Position numbers and translations under genes: made by a program
NCBI RefSeq assembly: GCF_003937825.1
Contig: NZ_RSFW01000010.1
Coordinates: forward strand, 124,001-188,000
Origin: Mesobacillus subterraneus
GTDB taxonomy: Bacteria > Bacillota > Bacilli > Bacillales > Cytobacillaceae
DNA length: 64,000 bases
Reading direction: 5' to 3'
Part shown: positions 53,332 through 62,652 of the stretch, piece after piece
Position numbering within the stretch: position 1 is the first letter of the stretch
How the letters are laid out: each line of letters opens with the position of its first letter
Notes under the pieces: generated by a model
What the model was told of the DNA's origin: nothing
What the model saw: the letters and a program-made list of their open reading frames with translations, nothing else
The model's database searches: none

Positions 53332-54162
53332 TCGCTCCAGTGCTTCCTTGATTTTTCCGTCTTGATCGAATTGGACGGCTCTGTACACCGTATCATGGTA
53401 AAAAGTGAACCAGGCATTCCTGCTGATCCCGTACTCCAGCCACTTCTCCTTGGCAAAAATGGAATCCATCGGGTAATCGTCATACGCCATAACCCACAGT
53501 GGATTCTGGTGCGCATGGGTTGGCATGATATCGGCCATATGAACAACGGTCACATCTTCGTCCTCAATGATCAGGATGGAATGGCCGTCACTGTGTCCCC
53601 CGGTGTGTACCATCTTGATTGGTCCATAACTCCACTCCTTATCAAACGCCTCAACCTGCTGCTGTATTCCCTGCCAGTTTTCCTTCCAGTATGTACTCTT
53701 TGAACGGATATTCGGGTTCTGCATCTCATTCCATTCTACCTGTGATGTAATGATCCTCGCATTCGGGAAAACGGAAGTAAGCTCCCCGTCCTTCTCCTTC
53801 GTCAAGCCGCATGCATGGTCAAAATGCATGTGAGTCATCAAAACATAATCAATATCTTCGGGTGTTAGTCCTCGACTTTCAAGCTCTGCCTCAAGGCTGG
53901 ATTCTTCAAGAACACCAAAATTCCGCTTCTGCTTCTCATTCAGTTTTCCATTCCCGATGCCGCTTTCAATCAGGAAATTCTTCCCCTCGGCCTGGATCAA
54001 AATCGGATCCGTGCGCAGCTCAATCTGGTTATGGTCATTCACAGCATATTTTCTTGTCCAAAGCGGTTTCGGGACAACACCGAACATTGCTCCGCCATCC
54101 AGATGAGTGACTCCGCCATTCAGCCATTCAAGCTTTATATTTCTTAATTCCAGCTTTTCCAA
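53323..54162 (-). CDS. ytnP: metallo-beta-lactamase-fold hydrolase YtnP
   Basis: A 279-residue zinc hydrolase of the AHL-lactonase-like metallo-beta-lactamase group. The metal motif [10 protein letters not shown] (HxHxDH) is intact, and the N-terminal [31 protein letters not shown] and [11 protein letters not shown] match YtnP. B. subtilis YtnP degrades homoserine lactones and a Streptomyces signal. The start is the TTG at 54162 after AGAGGGGGAATGG; the frame continues to 54339 into the repeat array region, but the extra residues are low complexity and unlike the family. An ATG just upstream is out of frame. It is monocistronic. Confidence 0.93.
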   Translation of the reverse strand: MEKLELRNIKLEWLNGGVTHLDGGAMFGVVPKPLWTRKYAVNDHNQIELRTDPILIQAEGKNFLIESGIGNGKLNEKQKRNFGVLEESSLEAELESRGLTPEDIDYVLMTHMHFDHACGLTKEKDGELTSVFPNARIITSQVEWNEMQNPNIRSKSTYWKENWQGIQQQVEAFDKEWSYGPIKMVHTGGHSDGHSILIIEDEDVTVVHMADIMPTHAHQNPLWVMAYDDYPMDSIFAKEKWLEYGISRNAWFTFYHDTVYRAVQFDQDGKIKEALERKK

Positions 54163-54301
54163 ACGCCATTCCCCCTCTTTTTCTTGATTGTAACACTCGT
54201 GTTTGAAATTTTTAAATAATTTGGACGCTATTCGTAGCAATGGGAGGGAACAATCAGTTGAATCTTTATTTTTTTCCAGCAAATTTGCGGTGGGAAAATT
54301 A

Positions 54302-54414
54302 TTTATTGGCGAAAATTCTTTTTTATTGGCGATGTTCACAATTTTATTGGCGAAAATCTGATTTTATTGGCGAAACTACCTGCTTTATTGGCGAAAATCG
54401 ATTTTTATTGGCGA
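54302..54414. repeat. six-copy TTTATTGGCGA array with alternating 20/21-bp spacing
   Basis: Exact copies of the 11-base core start at 54302, 54322, 54343, 54363, 54384 and 54404, so steps are 20, 21, 20, 21 and 20 bp. Most are followed by AAAAT-type bases; spacers otherwise differ. A decayed copy may precede at about 54284. It lies upstream of the ytnP start and downstream of trmB, on the trmB terminator side. Confidence 0.9.
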
Positions 54415-54454
54415 ACTGGAAAAAACCCTTGAAAATTTCCAATTTTCCCGCATG

Positions 54455-54486
54455 CAAAAAACCCGATCGGCAACATCGATCGGGTT
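54455..54486 (-). terminator. terminator of trmB
   Basis: ACCCGATCG/CGATCGGGT perfect nine-pair stem with T5 on the minus strand, ahead of the repeat array. Confidence 0.85.
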
Positions 54487-54491
54487 CAAGT

Positions 54492-55136
54492 TTATTTCGT
54501 TTGGAATTGCACTTCACAACGGTAAATGCGGCTGCCGCGTGAGGAGAATTTTTCTTCGTATTCCGTCATGATATTGCCTTCATAGTCGCTTTTATGCAGG
54601 TCAAGGCTGACATAGTTCAGCTTCATGCCGTAATGCGAAAAGCTGACAAGAGAGTATTCGAACAGCCCCTGGTTGTCTGTCTTGAAGTGGATTTCTCCGT
54701 TCTTGATCAGGATGGATTCGTACACTTCAAGGAAGGATTTGAATGTCAGTCTTCTTTTTTCATGGCGTGTTTTCGGCCATGGATCGGAGAAGTTCAAATA
54801 AACACGGCTGACATCGCCACTTGCAAAATATTTGGCAAGCTCTGCGCCATTCACGTTCATCAGCTTGCAGTTTGGCAGGTCCTCTTCAATCAGCTTGTCC
54901 AGCGCGCTGACGATGACGCTCTCCTGCAATTCGATGCCGATATAGTTAATGTCGGGGTTTGCTTTTGCCATCCCAGTGATGAATTGTCCTTTACCTGTTC
55001 CAATTTCAATATGGAGCGGCTGGTCTTTTTCGAAAACCTGGCCCCAATTTCCACGGTATTGTTCCGGCTCATGGACAACAAAATTCGAGTATTGCAGCAA
55101 TTTATCTTTAGCCCATGGCTTGTTTCTTAATCTCAT
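54492..55136 (-). CDS. trmB: tRNA (guanine-N7)-methyltransferase
   Basis: SAM-dependent enzyme making m7G46 in the variable loop of tRNA. The 214-residue protein matches the TrmB family: SAM motif [18 protein letters not shown] (about 43-60), [32 protein letters not shown] with the conserved NFSDPWPK, and the C-terminal [16 protein letters not shown]. No domain is missing. It begins [13 protein letters not shown] behind GAGGTGTCAATA. It lies downstream of ytzH-ytmP on the opposite strand and is monocistronic with a strong terminator. Same order as in B. subtilis. Confidence 0.96.
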   Translation of the reverse strand: MRLRNKPWAKDKLLQYSNFVVHEPEQYRGNWGQVFEKDQPLHIEIGTGKGQFITGMAKANPDINYIGIELQESVIVSALDKLIEEDLPNCKLMNVNGAELAKYFASGDVSRVYLNFSDPWPKTRHEKRRLTFKSFLEVYESILIKNGEIHFKTDNQGLFEYSLVSFSHYGMKLNYVSLDLHKSDYEGNIMTEYEEKFSSRGSRIYRCEVQFQTK

Positions 55137-55298
55137 ATTATTGACACCTCTGTACTATTTTCATTCGTTTCAAACAATATCATGCAACCCATATGTTTTC
55201 AAGGTGAAATTTATCCTGGCAAGCGGTCAGATGCATAAACACAAAAAGGAATCCACAATCTATATGTGAATTCCTTTTAAAACGAAAGGGTGATCACT

Positions 55299-55577
55299 GT
55301 GCCGTTAAGCCACCATGACCAGGTAAATTTATTAAAGGATATATTAAGCAACCAGCAGACTGACTGCTGCGGATCGGTCGCGGAGTATCAACAGCTGGAG
55401 CGCCTGATCAAGTCTTTGATGGTCAATGCGAATGTTGACGGAAACATCAAATCGATTCTGCAGGATGTCTATCAGTACAGCCAGAACGGAATCAATTCCT
55501 CTGATCTGGAACAGCATATCCAAACCAATCAGGGACAATTATCCCAATGGGTTAATGATATTGGACAATTCTCATAA
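55299..55577 (+). CDS. ytzH: YtzH-like small protein
   Basis: A 92-residue protein of the YtzH-like family, unknown function. I use the GTG at 55299 (MPLSHHDQVNLLKDIL), because AAAGGGTGA lies directly upstream. A GTG at 55290 is in frame but within that site. The family features are QTDCCGSVAEYQQLERL with a Cys pair, SLMVNANVD, and the C-terminal QLSQWVNDIGQFS. It looks like a small helical cytosolic protein. It ends two bases before the end of the convergent ytmP, so the two genes nearly overlap at their 3' ends. Same place in B. subtilis. Confidence 0.85.
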   Translation: MPLSHHDQVNLLKDILSNQQTDCCGSVAEYQQLERLIKSLMVNANVDGNIKSILQDVYQYSQNGINSSDLEQHIQTNQGQLSQWVNDIGQFS

Positions 55578-55579
55578 AA

Positions 55580-56353
55580 TTAGATAAGTGCTTTTAAAAA
55601 GTCAATCCATTTTTCCATCTCAGGAATGCGGTTCTGGTTTTTATGCCACTGGATCGATGAAAGTGACTGTGCCAGTGCATACCATTTCATACGAAGCTTA
55701 AGTCCATCGGTAAGGATTAGGCCATACTTGTTCAGCCATTCCTCCCATTCTTCTTCAGGAATGTAGGAATACAGCAGAAGTCCAATGTCGATGGCAGGAT
55801 CCGCGATCATGGCCCCGTCCCAATCGATCAAATACAACTGGTTGTCTTCTGTTAGCAGCCAGTTGTTATGATTCACATCACAATGGCAGACAACCTTTTC
55901 CCCGAAATCCACACGGCCAACGTTCTCAAACAGAAAACTCATCGATGCAATCACTGCGGGTTTTGCTCTTAGTTCCTCATCCAATTCCCCGTTCAGAGCA
56001 TGAAGGAGCATATCGGGATTCAACGGGCTTTTCCCTAGCCTGGTAAGCATCCCAAGGAGCGGTTCTGACGCATGGATTTTCTTCAGCAGCTTCGCCACAC
56101 GGTCATCATTCATGTCCGCAGGTTTCAGCTCTCTGCCATTCATCCATTGCTGCGCCGTTATAACATCTCCGTTTTCTAACCTTTTAGTCCAAACAAGTTT
56201 GGGTACGATTCCTTCTGCGGAGAGTACAGCAAGAAAAGGGGATGAATTACGTTTTAGAAACAGCCTTTGTTCTTCATGCTGTGCGAAATATGCGGCACCG
56301 GTTGCACCGCCTGCAGGAACGATTTCCCAATCCTGTCCAAATAAATGTTCCAA
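55580..56353 (-). CDS. ytmP: aminoglycoside-phosphotransferase-like kinase YtmP
   Basis: A 257-residue protein of the choline/aminoglycoside kinase fold. The kinase signature is visible: VCHCDVNHNNWLL (catalytic HxDxxxxN loop, about residues 155-167) and LIDWDGAMIADPAIDIG (metal-binding aspartate). The N-terminus MEHLFGQDWEIVPAGGATGAAYFA matches B. subtilis YtmP. Substrate unknown; resistance to an aminoglycoside is not implied. The start is TTG behind AAGGTGAC. Its 3' end almost touches ytzH. There is no hairpin of its own, so it may use read-through or Rho-dependent ending. Confidence 0.9.
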   Translation of the reverse strand: MEHLFGQDWEIVPAGGATGAAYFAQHEEQRLFLKRNSSPFLAVLSAEGIVPKLVWTKRLENGDVITAQQWMNGRELKPADMNDDRVAKLLKKIHASEPLLGMLTRLGKSPLNPDMLLHALNGELDEELRAKPAVIASMSFLFENVGRVDFGEKVVCHCDVNHNNWLLTEDNQLYLIDWDGAMIADPAIDIGLLLYSYIPEEEWEEWLNKYGLILTDGLKLRMKWYALAQSLSSIQWHKNQNRIPEMEKWIDFLKALI

Positions 56354-56446
56354 AGTTAGTCACCTTCATTTATCACTATTTCCTTTATGCTAAAACCGGA
56401 AATGTATCTATAAATTATCAATCCACTGTTGTTCATATGATTGGAA

Positions 56447-56492
56447 ATAAAAAGACAGCTATTGATAGAAAAAGACATACAATAGCTATCTT
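56447..56492 (-). terminator. terminator of amyX
   Basis: AGATAGCTATTG/CAATAGCTGTCT stem (one G-T pair) with a 15-base loop and T5 on the minus strand, between amyX and ytmP. Confidence 0.7.
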
Positions 56493-56579
56493 ATAAATTT
56501 TATCCCCTAGAGCCTTGGTACGTCAACCCCATGAGCCTCAATTTAATATTGTGAAAAAGTTATCAAATCAAGGATCTTA

Positions 56580-58727
56580 TCAAATTGCCGCAACAAGCAA
56601 GGAGCAGGGCTCCAGCAGCACCTTATCCCCTTCTATATGGCGAAAAGGCTTTGGTGATGCTTTTTCATTGTCTGCAAGGATGTTCCACCTCGCATGTTCC
56701 GTGAAGTCAGCCAGCTTCTGTTCCATGGATGGATTGATGAGCACGATTATTTTTTCCCAATCCCCCTCGCCAGGTGACATGAGCTTGAGTCCAATCAATG
56801 GTGCCGGCAATGGTAAGAAGGACATTTGCTCACGGATTTTTTCACTGTCAGGAAGCCGGAAAGCTTTGTTTCCTACGCGGATACCGATGAGCCCTTTTAT
56901 ATATTCTACATTTTCAAGATTGTCATCTCGCAAATCCCAATCCAGCCAATTGATTTCATCTGGCGATCGGTAACTGTTGCCAACCCCGTTTTTAGTCCGG
57001 AAAAATTCCTGGCCGCTATGGAGGAACGGAATTCCCTGGGCCAGCAGCACCATGGCAGTTGCCAGCCGGTGCTGCTTTTTTAAAATAGCCTCATCGTGGT
57101 CAGGTGAACAGATTTTCAGCTTATCCCATAGAGTATGGTTATCGTGTGATTCAATGTAATTCACAGATTGCACTGGCTGCAGAAATAGGCCATTTTTCCG
57201 CTTGGCGATTCCAATGCTGCCAGCCATAACCTGTTTGGCTGCTTCAAGATAGCGCTCATTGCCTATAGCATACCCTTTATCATAAATATTGAAGGTGCTT
57301 CCCTTGATCGAATCACGGAACCAGTCATTGAACTGGCCTATATCTGGAAGCTTTGCCTGATTGGCGATATTCGCTTTCTGATCGGGCGGGAGCGGCGTAT
57401 TGAGGTCCCATCCCTCCCCGATGATCAGAATGTTTCTATTTACCGTATCAACTGCCTTCCTGACAGCATTCATCGTTTCGACGTCGAGGATCCCCATCAA
57501 ATCAAAGCGGAATCCATCAAGGTGATATTCCTTCAGCCAATACAGCACAGAATCGATGATATACTTCCTAGCCATCAGCCGCTCAGACGCAATATCATTC
57601 CCGACTCCTGTTCCATTGGATGGAAGCCCATGCTCATTATGGCGGAAGTAATAACCCGGGACGATTTTTTCAAAAGGCGAAGTCTCACGGATGTACACGT
57701 GATTGTAGACGACATCCATGATCACACCCAAACCCTCCCTGTGAACAGCGGTAATGAGCTGTTTAAGCTCCTGTATACGATTGTATGGATCTTCCGGGTC
57801 AGTAGCATAACTGCCATCCGGTGTATTGTAATGGACAGGGTTATAGCCCCAGTTGTAGGTGCTGTGACGATCCAGTTCATCGACGCCCTCAAAGTCATGG
57901 AAGGGGAGGAACTCGACATGCGTGATTCCCAGGCTCTTGATATAGGAAAGCCCTGTCTCTATTCCTTTGGCGCTTTTGGTTCCCCTTTCAGCTCCGCCGA
58001 GGTATGTTCCTTTCCTGGTTGCACCGCTGTTCGGGTGGCTCATTAAATCCCTGATGTGGACTTCGTATATGATGGCATCCACTGGATTTTCCAGTGAGGG
58101 CGATTCAGCAATAGAAGTTTTTGTTTTAGCCGGATCGATCACGACTCCGTATTCTCCGTTTACCGTTAAAGCGGTTGCATAAGGATCGACAGCTTCCCGC
58201 CATTCAAGGTTGATGCACAGCAGAAACGAGTAACGGTAAAGTTCAAGATCGCGGTCGACCTCGATGCTCCAAACCCCTTTATCCAAACGCTTCATGCTAA
58301 TCAGTTCGTGGCTGGCTTCACTGGATTGAAAAAGCTTCAATTTCACTTTTGCAGCAGTAGGAGCCCACAATTTGAAAATAGTTTTGCCTTGTGAATAACT
58401 TGCTCCCAGGTCTTCGCCGCCATAAAAATATTCTTCATCGAATTCGTCTGTTCGAATGACTGCACCGATTTGCAGATCCGTTTCCCCGCCATGTTCATCT
58501 GTGACAGAATAAGATTTCCCTATTTCAGGCCTGACACTTGAAAAACAAATATATTTCACAGCATGCTCAAGGAACACTTTCTCCTGGATTGCCAGCGGCA
58601 GATTAACACCTTCTCCTTTTAGACGGAATTCATTTGATGTTCCTTCAAAATAAGAATATGGAAGCAGGACGGTAATCAACTTCACCTGGTCGAGGTAGGC
58701 GTTAAATTTCCGTTCAATGGCAATCAT
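56580..58727 (-). CDS. amyX: type I pullulanase AmyX
   Basis: Alpha-1,6-debranching glycoside hydrolase (GH13), 715 residues, no signal peptide, so it probably acts on glycogen or maltodextrin inside the cell. Order: N-terminal carbohydrate-binding (CBM48-like) domain (about 115-200, YSQGKTIFKLWAPTAAKVKL in part), then the GH13 barrel with YNWGYNPVHYNTPDGSYA (pullulanase signature, here YNWGYNP for YNWGYDP). The nucleophile is in GFRFDLMGIL, the acid Glu in IIGEGWDL, and the transition-state Asp in VNYIESHDNHT. It overlaps ytlR by 14 bases. Same order as B. subtilis amyX-ytlR. Confidence 0.95.
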   Translation of the reverse strand: MIAIERKFNAYLDQVKLITVLLPYSYFEGTSNEFRLKGEGVNLPLAIQEKVFLEHAVKYICFSSVRPEIGKSYSVTDEHGGETDLQIGAVIRTDEFDEEYFYGGEDLGASYSQGKTIFKLWAPTAAKVKLKLFQSSEASHELISMKRLDKGVWSIEVDRDLELYRYSFLLCINLEWREAVDPYATALTVNGEYGVVIDPAKTKTSIAESPSLENPVDAIIYEVHIRDLMSHPNSGATRKGTYLGGAERGTKSAKGIETGLSYIKSLGITHVEFLPFHDFEGVDELDRHSTYNWGYNPVHYNTPDGSYATDPEDPYNRIQELKQLITAVHREGLGVIMDVVYNHVYIRETSPFEKIVPGYYFRHNEHGLPSNGTGVGNDIASERLMARKYIIDSVLYWLKEYHLDGFRFDLMGILDVETMNAVRKAVDTVNRNILIIGEGWDLNTPLPPDQKANIANQAKLPDIGQFNDWFRDSIKGSTFNIYDKGYAIGNERYLEAAKQVMAGSIGIAKRKNGLFLQPVQSVNYIESHDNHTLWDKLKICSPDHDEAILKKQHRLATAMVLLAQGIPFLHSGQEFFRTKNGVGNSYRSPDEINWLDWDLRDDNLENVEYIKGLIGIRVGNKAFRLPDSEKIREQMSFLPLPAPLIGLKLMSPGEGDWEKIIVLINPSMEQKLADFTEHARWNILADNEKASPKPFRHIEGDKVLLEPCSLLVAAI

Positions 58728-59691
58728 TTATATTCAACTCCTCGGTATGCCCTGTATTAGTTTTTCCTGATATAATTCTTAAAGTTTTGGGACATGCCTG
58801 GATTCTGACAGGGGTGTGGCCGATTGCTTCCCCGTCCGCATGGGCGAGCACTTCAACCGGTGAAGTAATGGTAATCGACCTGCCTGTGAATTGCTCCACT
58901 TCCCTGAACCTTGTATGCTTTCCCCAAAAGACACTGATGAAAATAAGCAGCAGCTTCCATCTCGACAGGTCATGGACGACTGTGACATCAAGAAGGCCGT
59001 CATCCGGCAAGGCGTCCGGAGCAATCTTCATGCCGCCTCCGTAGTATGGCTGGTTGGATACAGTAACGAACCAGGCAGAGTCATAGCGGAACTCTTTGCC
59101 GTCAACGTGGATGTCAATCGGGATGCTGCGGTATGTGAGCAGCTTCTTCACCAATATATACACATAGACAAGCCTGCCAAGCGAAAGCTTGTTCAGGAAC
59201 CGTTTCATATTCGATTCATTGGACTCCTTTGCCACAGCGGCGTCGAACCCTACACCCATATTATTCATGAAATAGGTTTCCTGTAATTCATTATGCTGAA
59301 TTTTTCCGATATCAATCTCCGAGGCACGTTTTTTTTGTTGGATCAATAAACGCAGGGCATCACCGGAATTCTTCGGAATGCCGAACCCTCTGGAAAAATC
59401 ATTGCCAGAGCCGCCGGGAATGAATCCAACTGTTACATTCGGAAAAAGCGCAGTACCATTGACCACTTCATGCAGGGTGCCGTCTCCGCCAACTGCAGCA
59501 ATCAGAGCCGATGAGCCATCTGCCTTTCTGGCAAGCGCCTCAGCCAGCTCCTTCGCATGTCCTGGATATTCCGTGAAGAAAGCTAGATAAGTGACGCCAC
59601 TGCCCCTCAGCTCACCCTCTATGTTTCTCCAAATCTTCCGGCAGCTCCCATTTTTCGCAAGGGGATTGACGATAAAATAGACCTTCTCCAT
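58714..59691 (-). CDS. ytlR: diacylglycerol/lipid kinase family protein YtlR
   Basis: A 325-residue cytosolic kinase of the DagK/sphingosine-kinase-like family, which phosphorylates a lipid such as diacylglycerol. The nucleotide loop AAVGGDGTLHEVVNG (about 66-80) and GFIPGGSGNDFSRGFG are intact. The C-terminal half has the beta-sandwich with VTVSNQPYYGGGMKIAPDALPDDGLLDV (in part). B. subtilis has several members (DgkB, YtlR, YerQ-like), and the substrate of YtlR is not settled. Its 3' end overlaps the amyX start, so the two are coupled. The start is ATG behind AAAGGTTGATC. Confidence 0.92.
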   Translation of the reverse strand: MEKVYFIVNPLAKNGSCRKIWRNIEGELRGSGVTYLAFFTEYPGHAKELAEALARKADGSSALIAAVGGDGTLHEVVNGTALFPNVTVGFIPGGSGNDFSRGFGIPKNSGDALRLLIQQKKRASEIDIGKIQHNELQETYFMNNMGVGFDAAVAKESNESNMKRFLNKLSLGRLVYVYILVKKLLTYRSIPIDIHVDGKEFRYDSAWFVTVSNQPYYGGGMKIAPDALPDDGLLDVTVVHDLSRWKLLLIFISVFWGKHTRFREVEQFTGRSITITSPVEVLAHADGEAIGHTPVRIQACPKTLRIISGKTNTGHTEELNINDCH

Positions 59692-59824
59692 ATGATCAAC
59701 CTTTATTTTTAAATTGAGGTTCTATATACTACTCATCGGCTTAATGGACCTCGTGCTGAAGAGATTTTACTTTTCAATTCCGCCCCATTGTACAAATGAC
59801 ATTTTGATGACAAAAGAATCTCAC

Positions 59825-60796
59825 CTATTGTCCATCTCCCGGGCTGTTTTCCCATTCCAACCTTCGGACTGAAGTTGTCTGGCAAAATTGCAGGAGAACC
59901 TGTGCCGCTTTTAATTGCATATGCTTCAATGGGGATTTCATTCCTCTGAGGGACATGAACCAGTCTTCAAAACTGCGTTTTTCGATGAACTGCACGCCAT
60001 ATGGCCGCATCGGGTAGTCAATGAATCCACTCCGGCTGATCAGCAATTTTTGCACCGGCAGTTCGACTCCATCCATGTCAAAAAGAGTTTTGACGATTTT
60101 CTCTGTTCTGTTGAGCGCAATCAGCGGGTTGAGGATTTTTGTTTCTCTATCTTTCGTCTTCTTTGTCCAGAAGCGCTCCTTTGAGCCAACAAAAACAGCG
60201 TCTTCTTCCGCTTCAATAAATGAAATGCATATCGCAGAGGCAGGTGTGATCAAGATCAGTTCTGCTTCTACCGGTGCTTTTTTCAGTAAAAAAATAGGCT
60301 TATATAAAACGAGGAATGTATCCGGGAAGCGCTGGAGCAAAAACTTCAGGGTTGGATCTTTAGTGTACTCCTTTGCTACGAAAGACCTTTCCGTCAATGT
60401 GGAGCTGGCCCATTTGAGCTGAAATGGAAACAGCTCGTCAAGGAAATGCTTTTTCAGCGCATCTTCCGTCTTGATATGACTGATTGAATGGAACGAACGT
60501 GGATCCATAAATGGTTCCTGGTCGTCAGCACTTACAGGTGTATGTTCCTGAACAGGATCACTTTGCTGCTCTTCCGGCTGACGGACGATGTGCTTGAGCT
60601 TTTGGAAAAGCGTACTTGGCTGTTTGTCACCCTGTTGTTCCATAACATTTTGAAATGATTCCACAGGACCTGTCTCCCATTTCTCCTTCAGGCCTTCCCA
60701 CTGCTTTTTCTTGAGGCGGACATACCTTGAAGGATAGAGATAGATGTCCTGGGCATAGCGCGATACATAGTCTTGAAGTTTAATTAGTTGTGCCAT
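59825..60796 (-). CDS. ytlQ: YtlQ-like protein of unknown function
   Basis: A 323-residue soluble protein conserved in bacilli in this position. An N-terminal helical part (LQDYVSRYAQDIYLYPSRYVRLKK in part) is followed by a Q/P-rich linker (about 85-115). A larger domain, about 125-310, carries repeated beta strands in FLVLYKPIFLLKKAPVEAELILITPA (in part) and ends in EKRSFEDWFMSLRG and helices. The fold reminds me of NERD-like or nuclease-related domains, but no catalytic motif is clear. It lies between thpR and ytlR as in B. subtilis. Function is unknown. Confidence 0.85.
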   Translation of the reverse strand: MAQLIKLQDYVSRYAQDIYLYPSRYVRLKKKQWEGLKEKWETGPVESFQNVMEQQGDKQPSTLFQKLKHIVRQPEEQQSDPVQEHTPVSADDQEPFMDPRSFHSISHIKTEDALKKHFLDELFPFQLKWASSTLTERSFVAKEYTKDPTLKFLLQRFPDTFLVLYKPIFLLKKAPVEAELILITPASAICISFIEAEEDAVFVGSKERFWTKKTKDRETKILNPLIALNRTEKIVKTLFDMDGVELPVQKLLISRSGFIDYPMRPYGVQFIEKRSFEDWFMSLRGMKSPLKHMQLKAAQVLLQFCQTTSVRRLEWENSPGDGQ

Positions 60797-60829
60797 AGAT
60801 TGACCTGCCTTTATTCCTGTTTCCCTTTC

Positions 60830-61411
60830 CTAACAAGGACGGGAAGTGAGCGGGATTGGTGTGATTGGTTCGTATTTTGGACTTTTCCCCAGATGGGTCT
60901 TGTACAAAACAACCCTTTCTGCATGGAAAAGGATTTTTTCTCTTTTGAAGGGATTAACAGCCTCAAGCTTTTCACTCGTAAACGACTGCTCTCCTGTCCA
61001 TTTTCGTGCCATGGTGATATGAGGGCTGAACGGGCGTGTTTCCAGTGTGAAGCCAGCAGCAATGCATGCGGAGAAGACATCCTTCCTTAGTTCACTCAGT
61101 TCCGGAGACTCTTCCAGGCCCGCCCAAAATATTCTCGGGGCATCCTTCTTGCCGAAAATGCCTAAATGGTCGATCGTCATTTGGAAGGAGCCGTGCTTCG
61201 TAAGTGCTTCTTCCATCAGCAGATTGGAATGCTCGATTTTTTCCGTTGGTGCATTTCCAAGAAAAGCGAGCGTGATATGTAAATCCTGTGGATGAACCCA
61301 TGTCTTGAACGGCATTTCCTCCTCCAAGCTGCTGATTGTTCCACCTAGCCTTTCTTTCACCTGTGCTGGCAATTCCAATGCATAGAAATAATGTGCATGC
61401 TGCTCCGCCAC
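60830..61411 (-). CDS. thpR: RNA 2',3'-cyclic phosphodiesterase ThpR (YtlP)
   Basis: A LigT/2H-family phosphoesterase that opens RNA 2',3'-cyclic phosphate ends to 2'-phosphate. The two HxT motifs are HITLAFLG (about residue 40) and HITMARKW (about residue 125), as required. I chose the GTG at 61411 behind AAAGGGTGT (193 residues). The ATG at 61435 gives eight more residues but has no ribosome site and lies just past a TACAAT box, so it would be leaderless. The start is thus uncertain. Next genes downstream are ytlQ and ytlR in the same direction. Confidence 0.9.
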   Translation of the reverse strand: MAEQHAHYFYALELPAQVKERLGGTISSLEEEMPFKTWVHPQDLHITLAFLGNAPTEKIEHSNLLMEEALTKHGSFQMTIDHLGIFGKKDAPRIFWAGLEESPELSELRKDVFSACIAAGFTLETRPFSPHITMARKWTGEQSFTSEKLEAVNPFKREKILFHAERVVLYKTHLGKSPKYEPITPIPLTSRPC

Positions 61412-61630
61412 CTTAATACACCCTTTCTCATCCACTTGAATTTATTGTAGCAAATGCATTCCCTTTTTGGCAGAAATTCCTTTTGAGCATTTTAATCCCT
61501 ACAAGTTGATAGGAATAGTTCTTTTTTATATGATAAAAAGAAGCTAACGTTATTTTAAGTTGCCTGTAATCATTTATTCCCGTAAATGGAAATACTAAAG
61601 CAACTGGACCAGTAGCAAGGAGGCAATGAA

Positions 61631-62566
61631 ATGAAGGTAGTAAACAATATCGCTTCATTAATTGGAGATACACCGCTGATCAAATTAAATAGGATGTCGC
61701 CAGAAGGCGGCGCATCCGTTTATCTGAAGCTTGAATACTTCAATCCAAGCAAAAGCGTAAAGGACCGGGCAGCTTACAATATGATTGTGACTGCTGAAAA
61801 AGAAGGCAAGCTGAAGCCAGGCTCGACAATCATTGAGCCGACAAGCGGAAACACCGGGATCGGCCTCGCAATGAATGCCGCAGCAAGAGGATATAAAGCA
61901 ATTCTGGTCATGCCTGATACGATGACAATCGAGCGGATCAACCTGCTAAAGGCTTATGGAGCCGAAGTCGTGCTGACCCCTGGCGATGACAAAATGCCTG
62001 GCGCGATCAAGAAGGCCGAAGAGCTGTTAAAAGAAATTCCTGACAGCTTCATGCCGATGCAGTTTGAAAACGAATCGAATCCTGATGCCCATAGAAAAAC
62101 AACGGCAAAAGAGATTATTGAAGCCATGAAGGAACTGAACAAACCTCTAAGCGCCTTCGTTGCGACAGCAGGAACAGGCGGCACCATCACTGGTACTGGT
62201 GAAGCTCTAAAAGAGGAATTCACTGATCTCGCCGTGCACGTGGTTGAGCCAGCCGGATCTCCTGTCCTTTCAGGCGGGAAGCCAGGAAAGCATAAGCTCG
62301 TGGGCACGAGCCCAGGGTTCATCCCAGAGATCCTCAATCAGGATGTGTATGAAGAAATCCACAAAATCGAGGATGAAGACGCATACGAATCAGCACGAAG
62401 ACTGGCAAAAGAGGAAGGTATCCTCGTCGGCCCTTCATCAGGGGCTGCTTGTTTTGCCGCCATTAATGTTGCCAAACAGCTAAAGCCTGAAGAAGTAGTC
62501 ATCTGCATTGCCTGCGACACAGGAGAAAGATATTTATCCAGTGATCTATTCAGTTTTGAAGATTAA
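61631..62566 (+). CDS. ytkP: cysteine synthase paralogue YtkP
   Basis: A 311-residue PLP-dependent O-acetylserine sulfhydrylase family enzyme. The PLP lysine is in NPSKSVKDRAAYNM (about residue 42), the phosphate-binding loop is TAGTGGTITGTG, the substrate loop is PTSGNTGIGLA, and GPSSGAACFAA is near the C-terminus. It corresponds to B. subtilis YtkP, which is a CysK paralogue with unproven physiological role. The name cysK may be given by automatic tools. The start is ATG behind AAGGAGGCAATGAA. It is divergent from thpR, with a strong terminator downstream. Confidence 0.92.
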   Translation: MKVVNNIASLIGDTPLIKLNRMSPEGGASVYLKLEYFNPSKSVKDRAAYNMIVTAEKEGKLKPGSTIIEPTSGNTGIGLAMNAAARGYKAILVMPDTMTIERINLLKAYGAEVVLTPGDDKMPGAIKKAEELLKEIPDSFMPMQFENESNPDAHRKTTAKEIIEAMKELNKPLSAFVATAGTGGTITGTGEALKEEFTDLAVHVVEPAGSPVLSGGKPGKHKLVGTSPGFIPEILNQDVYEEIHKIEDEDAYESARRLAKEEGILVGPSSGAACFAAINVAKQLKPEEVVICIACDTGERYLSSDLFSFED

Positions 62567-62575
62567 ACGAAGTGG

Positions 62576-62600
62576 AACCCGCCATTATGGCGGGTTTTTT
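62576..62600 (+). terminator. terminator of ytkP
   Basis: AACCCGCC/GGCGGGTT perfect eight-pair stem followed by TTTTT. Confidence 0.9.
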
Positions 62601-62652
62601 CCTTTACCAGTAAAAAAGGCAAATGGCCCGGAGACCATCCACCTTCGCTTAC

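Noticed and set aside
54163-54339. N-terminal extension of ytnP through the TTTATTGGCGA array
   Set aside because: Low-complexity residues with no family match; the TTG at 54162 has a good ribosome site.
54302-54414. CRISPR array
   Set aside because: 11-bp cores at 20-21 bp steps leave only about 10 bp between them, too short for spacers.
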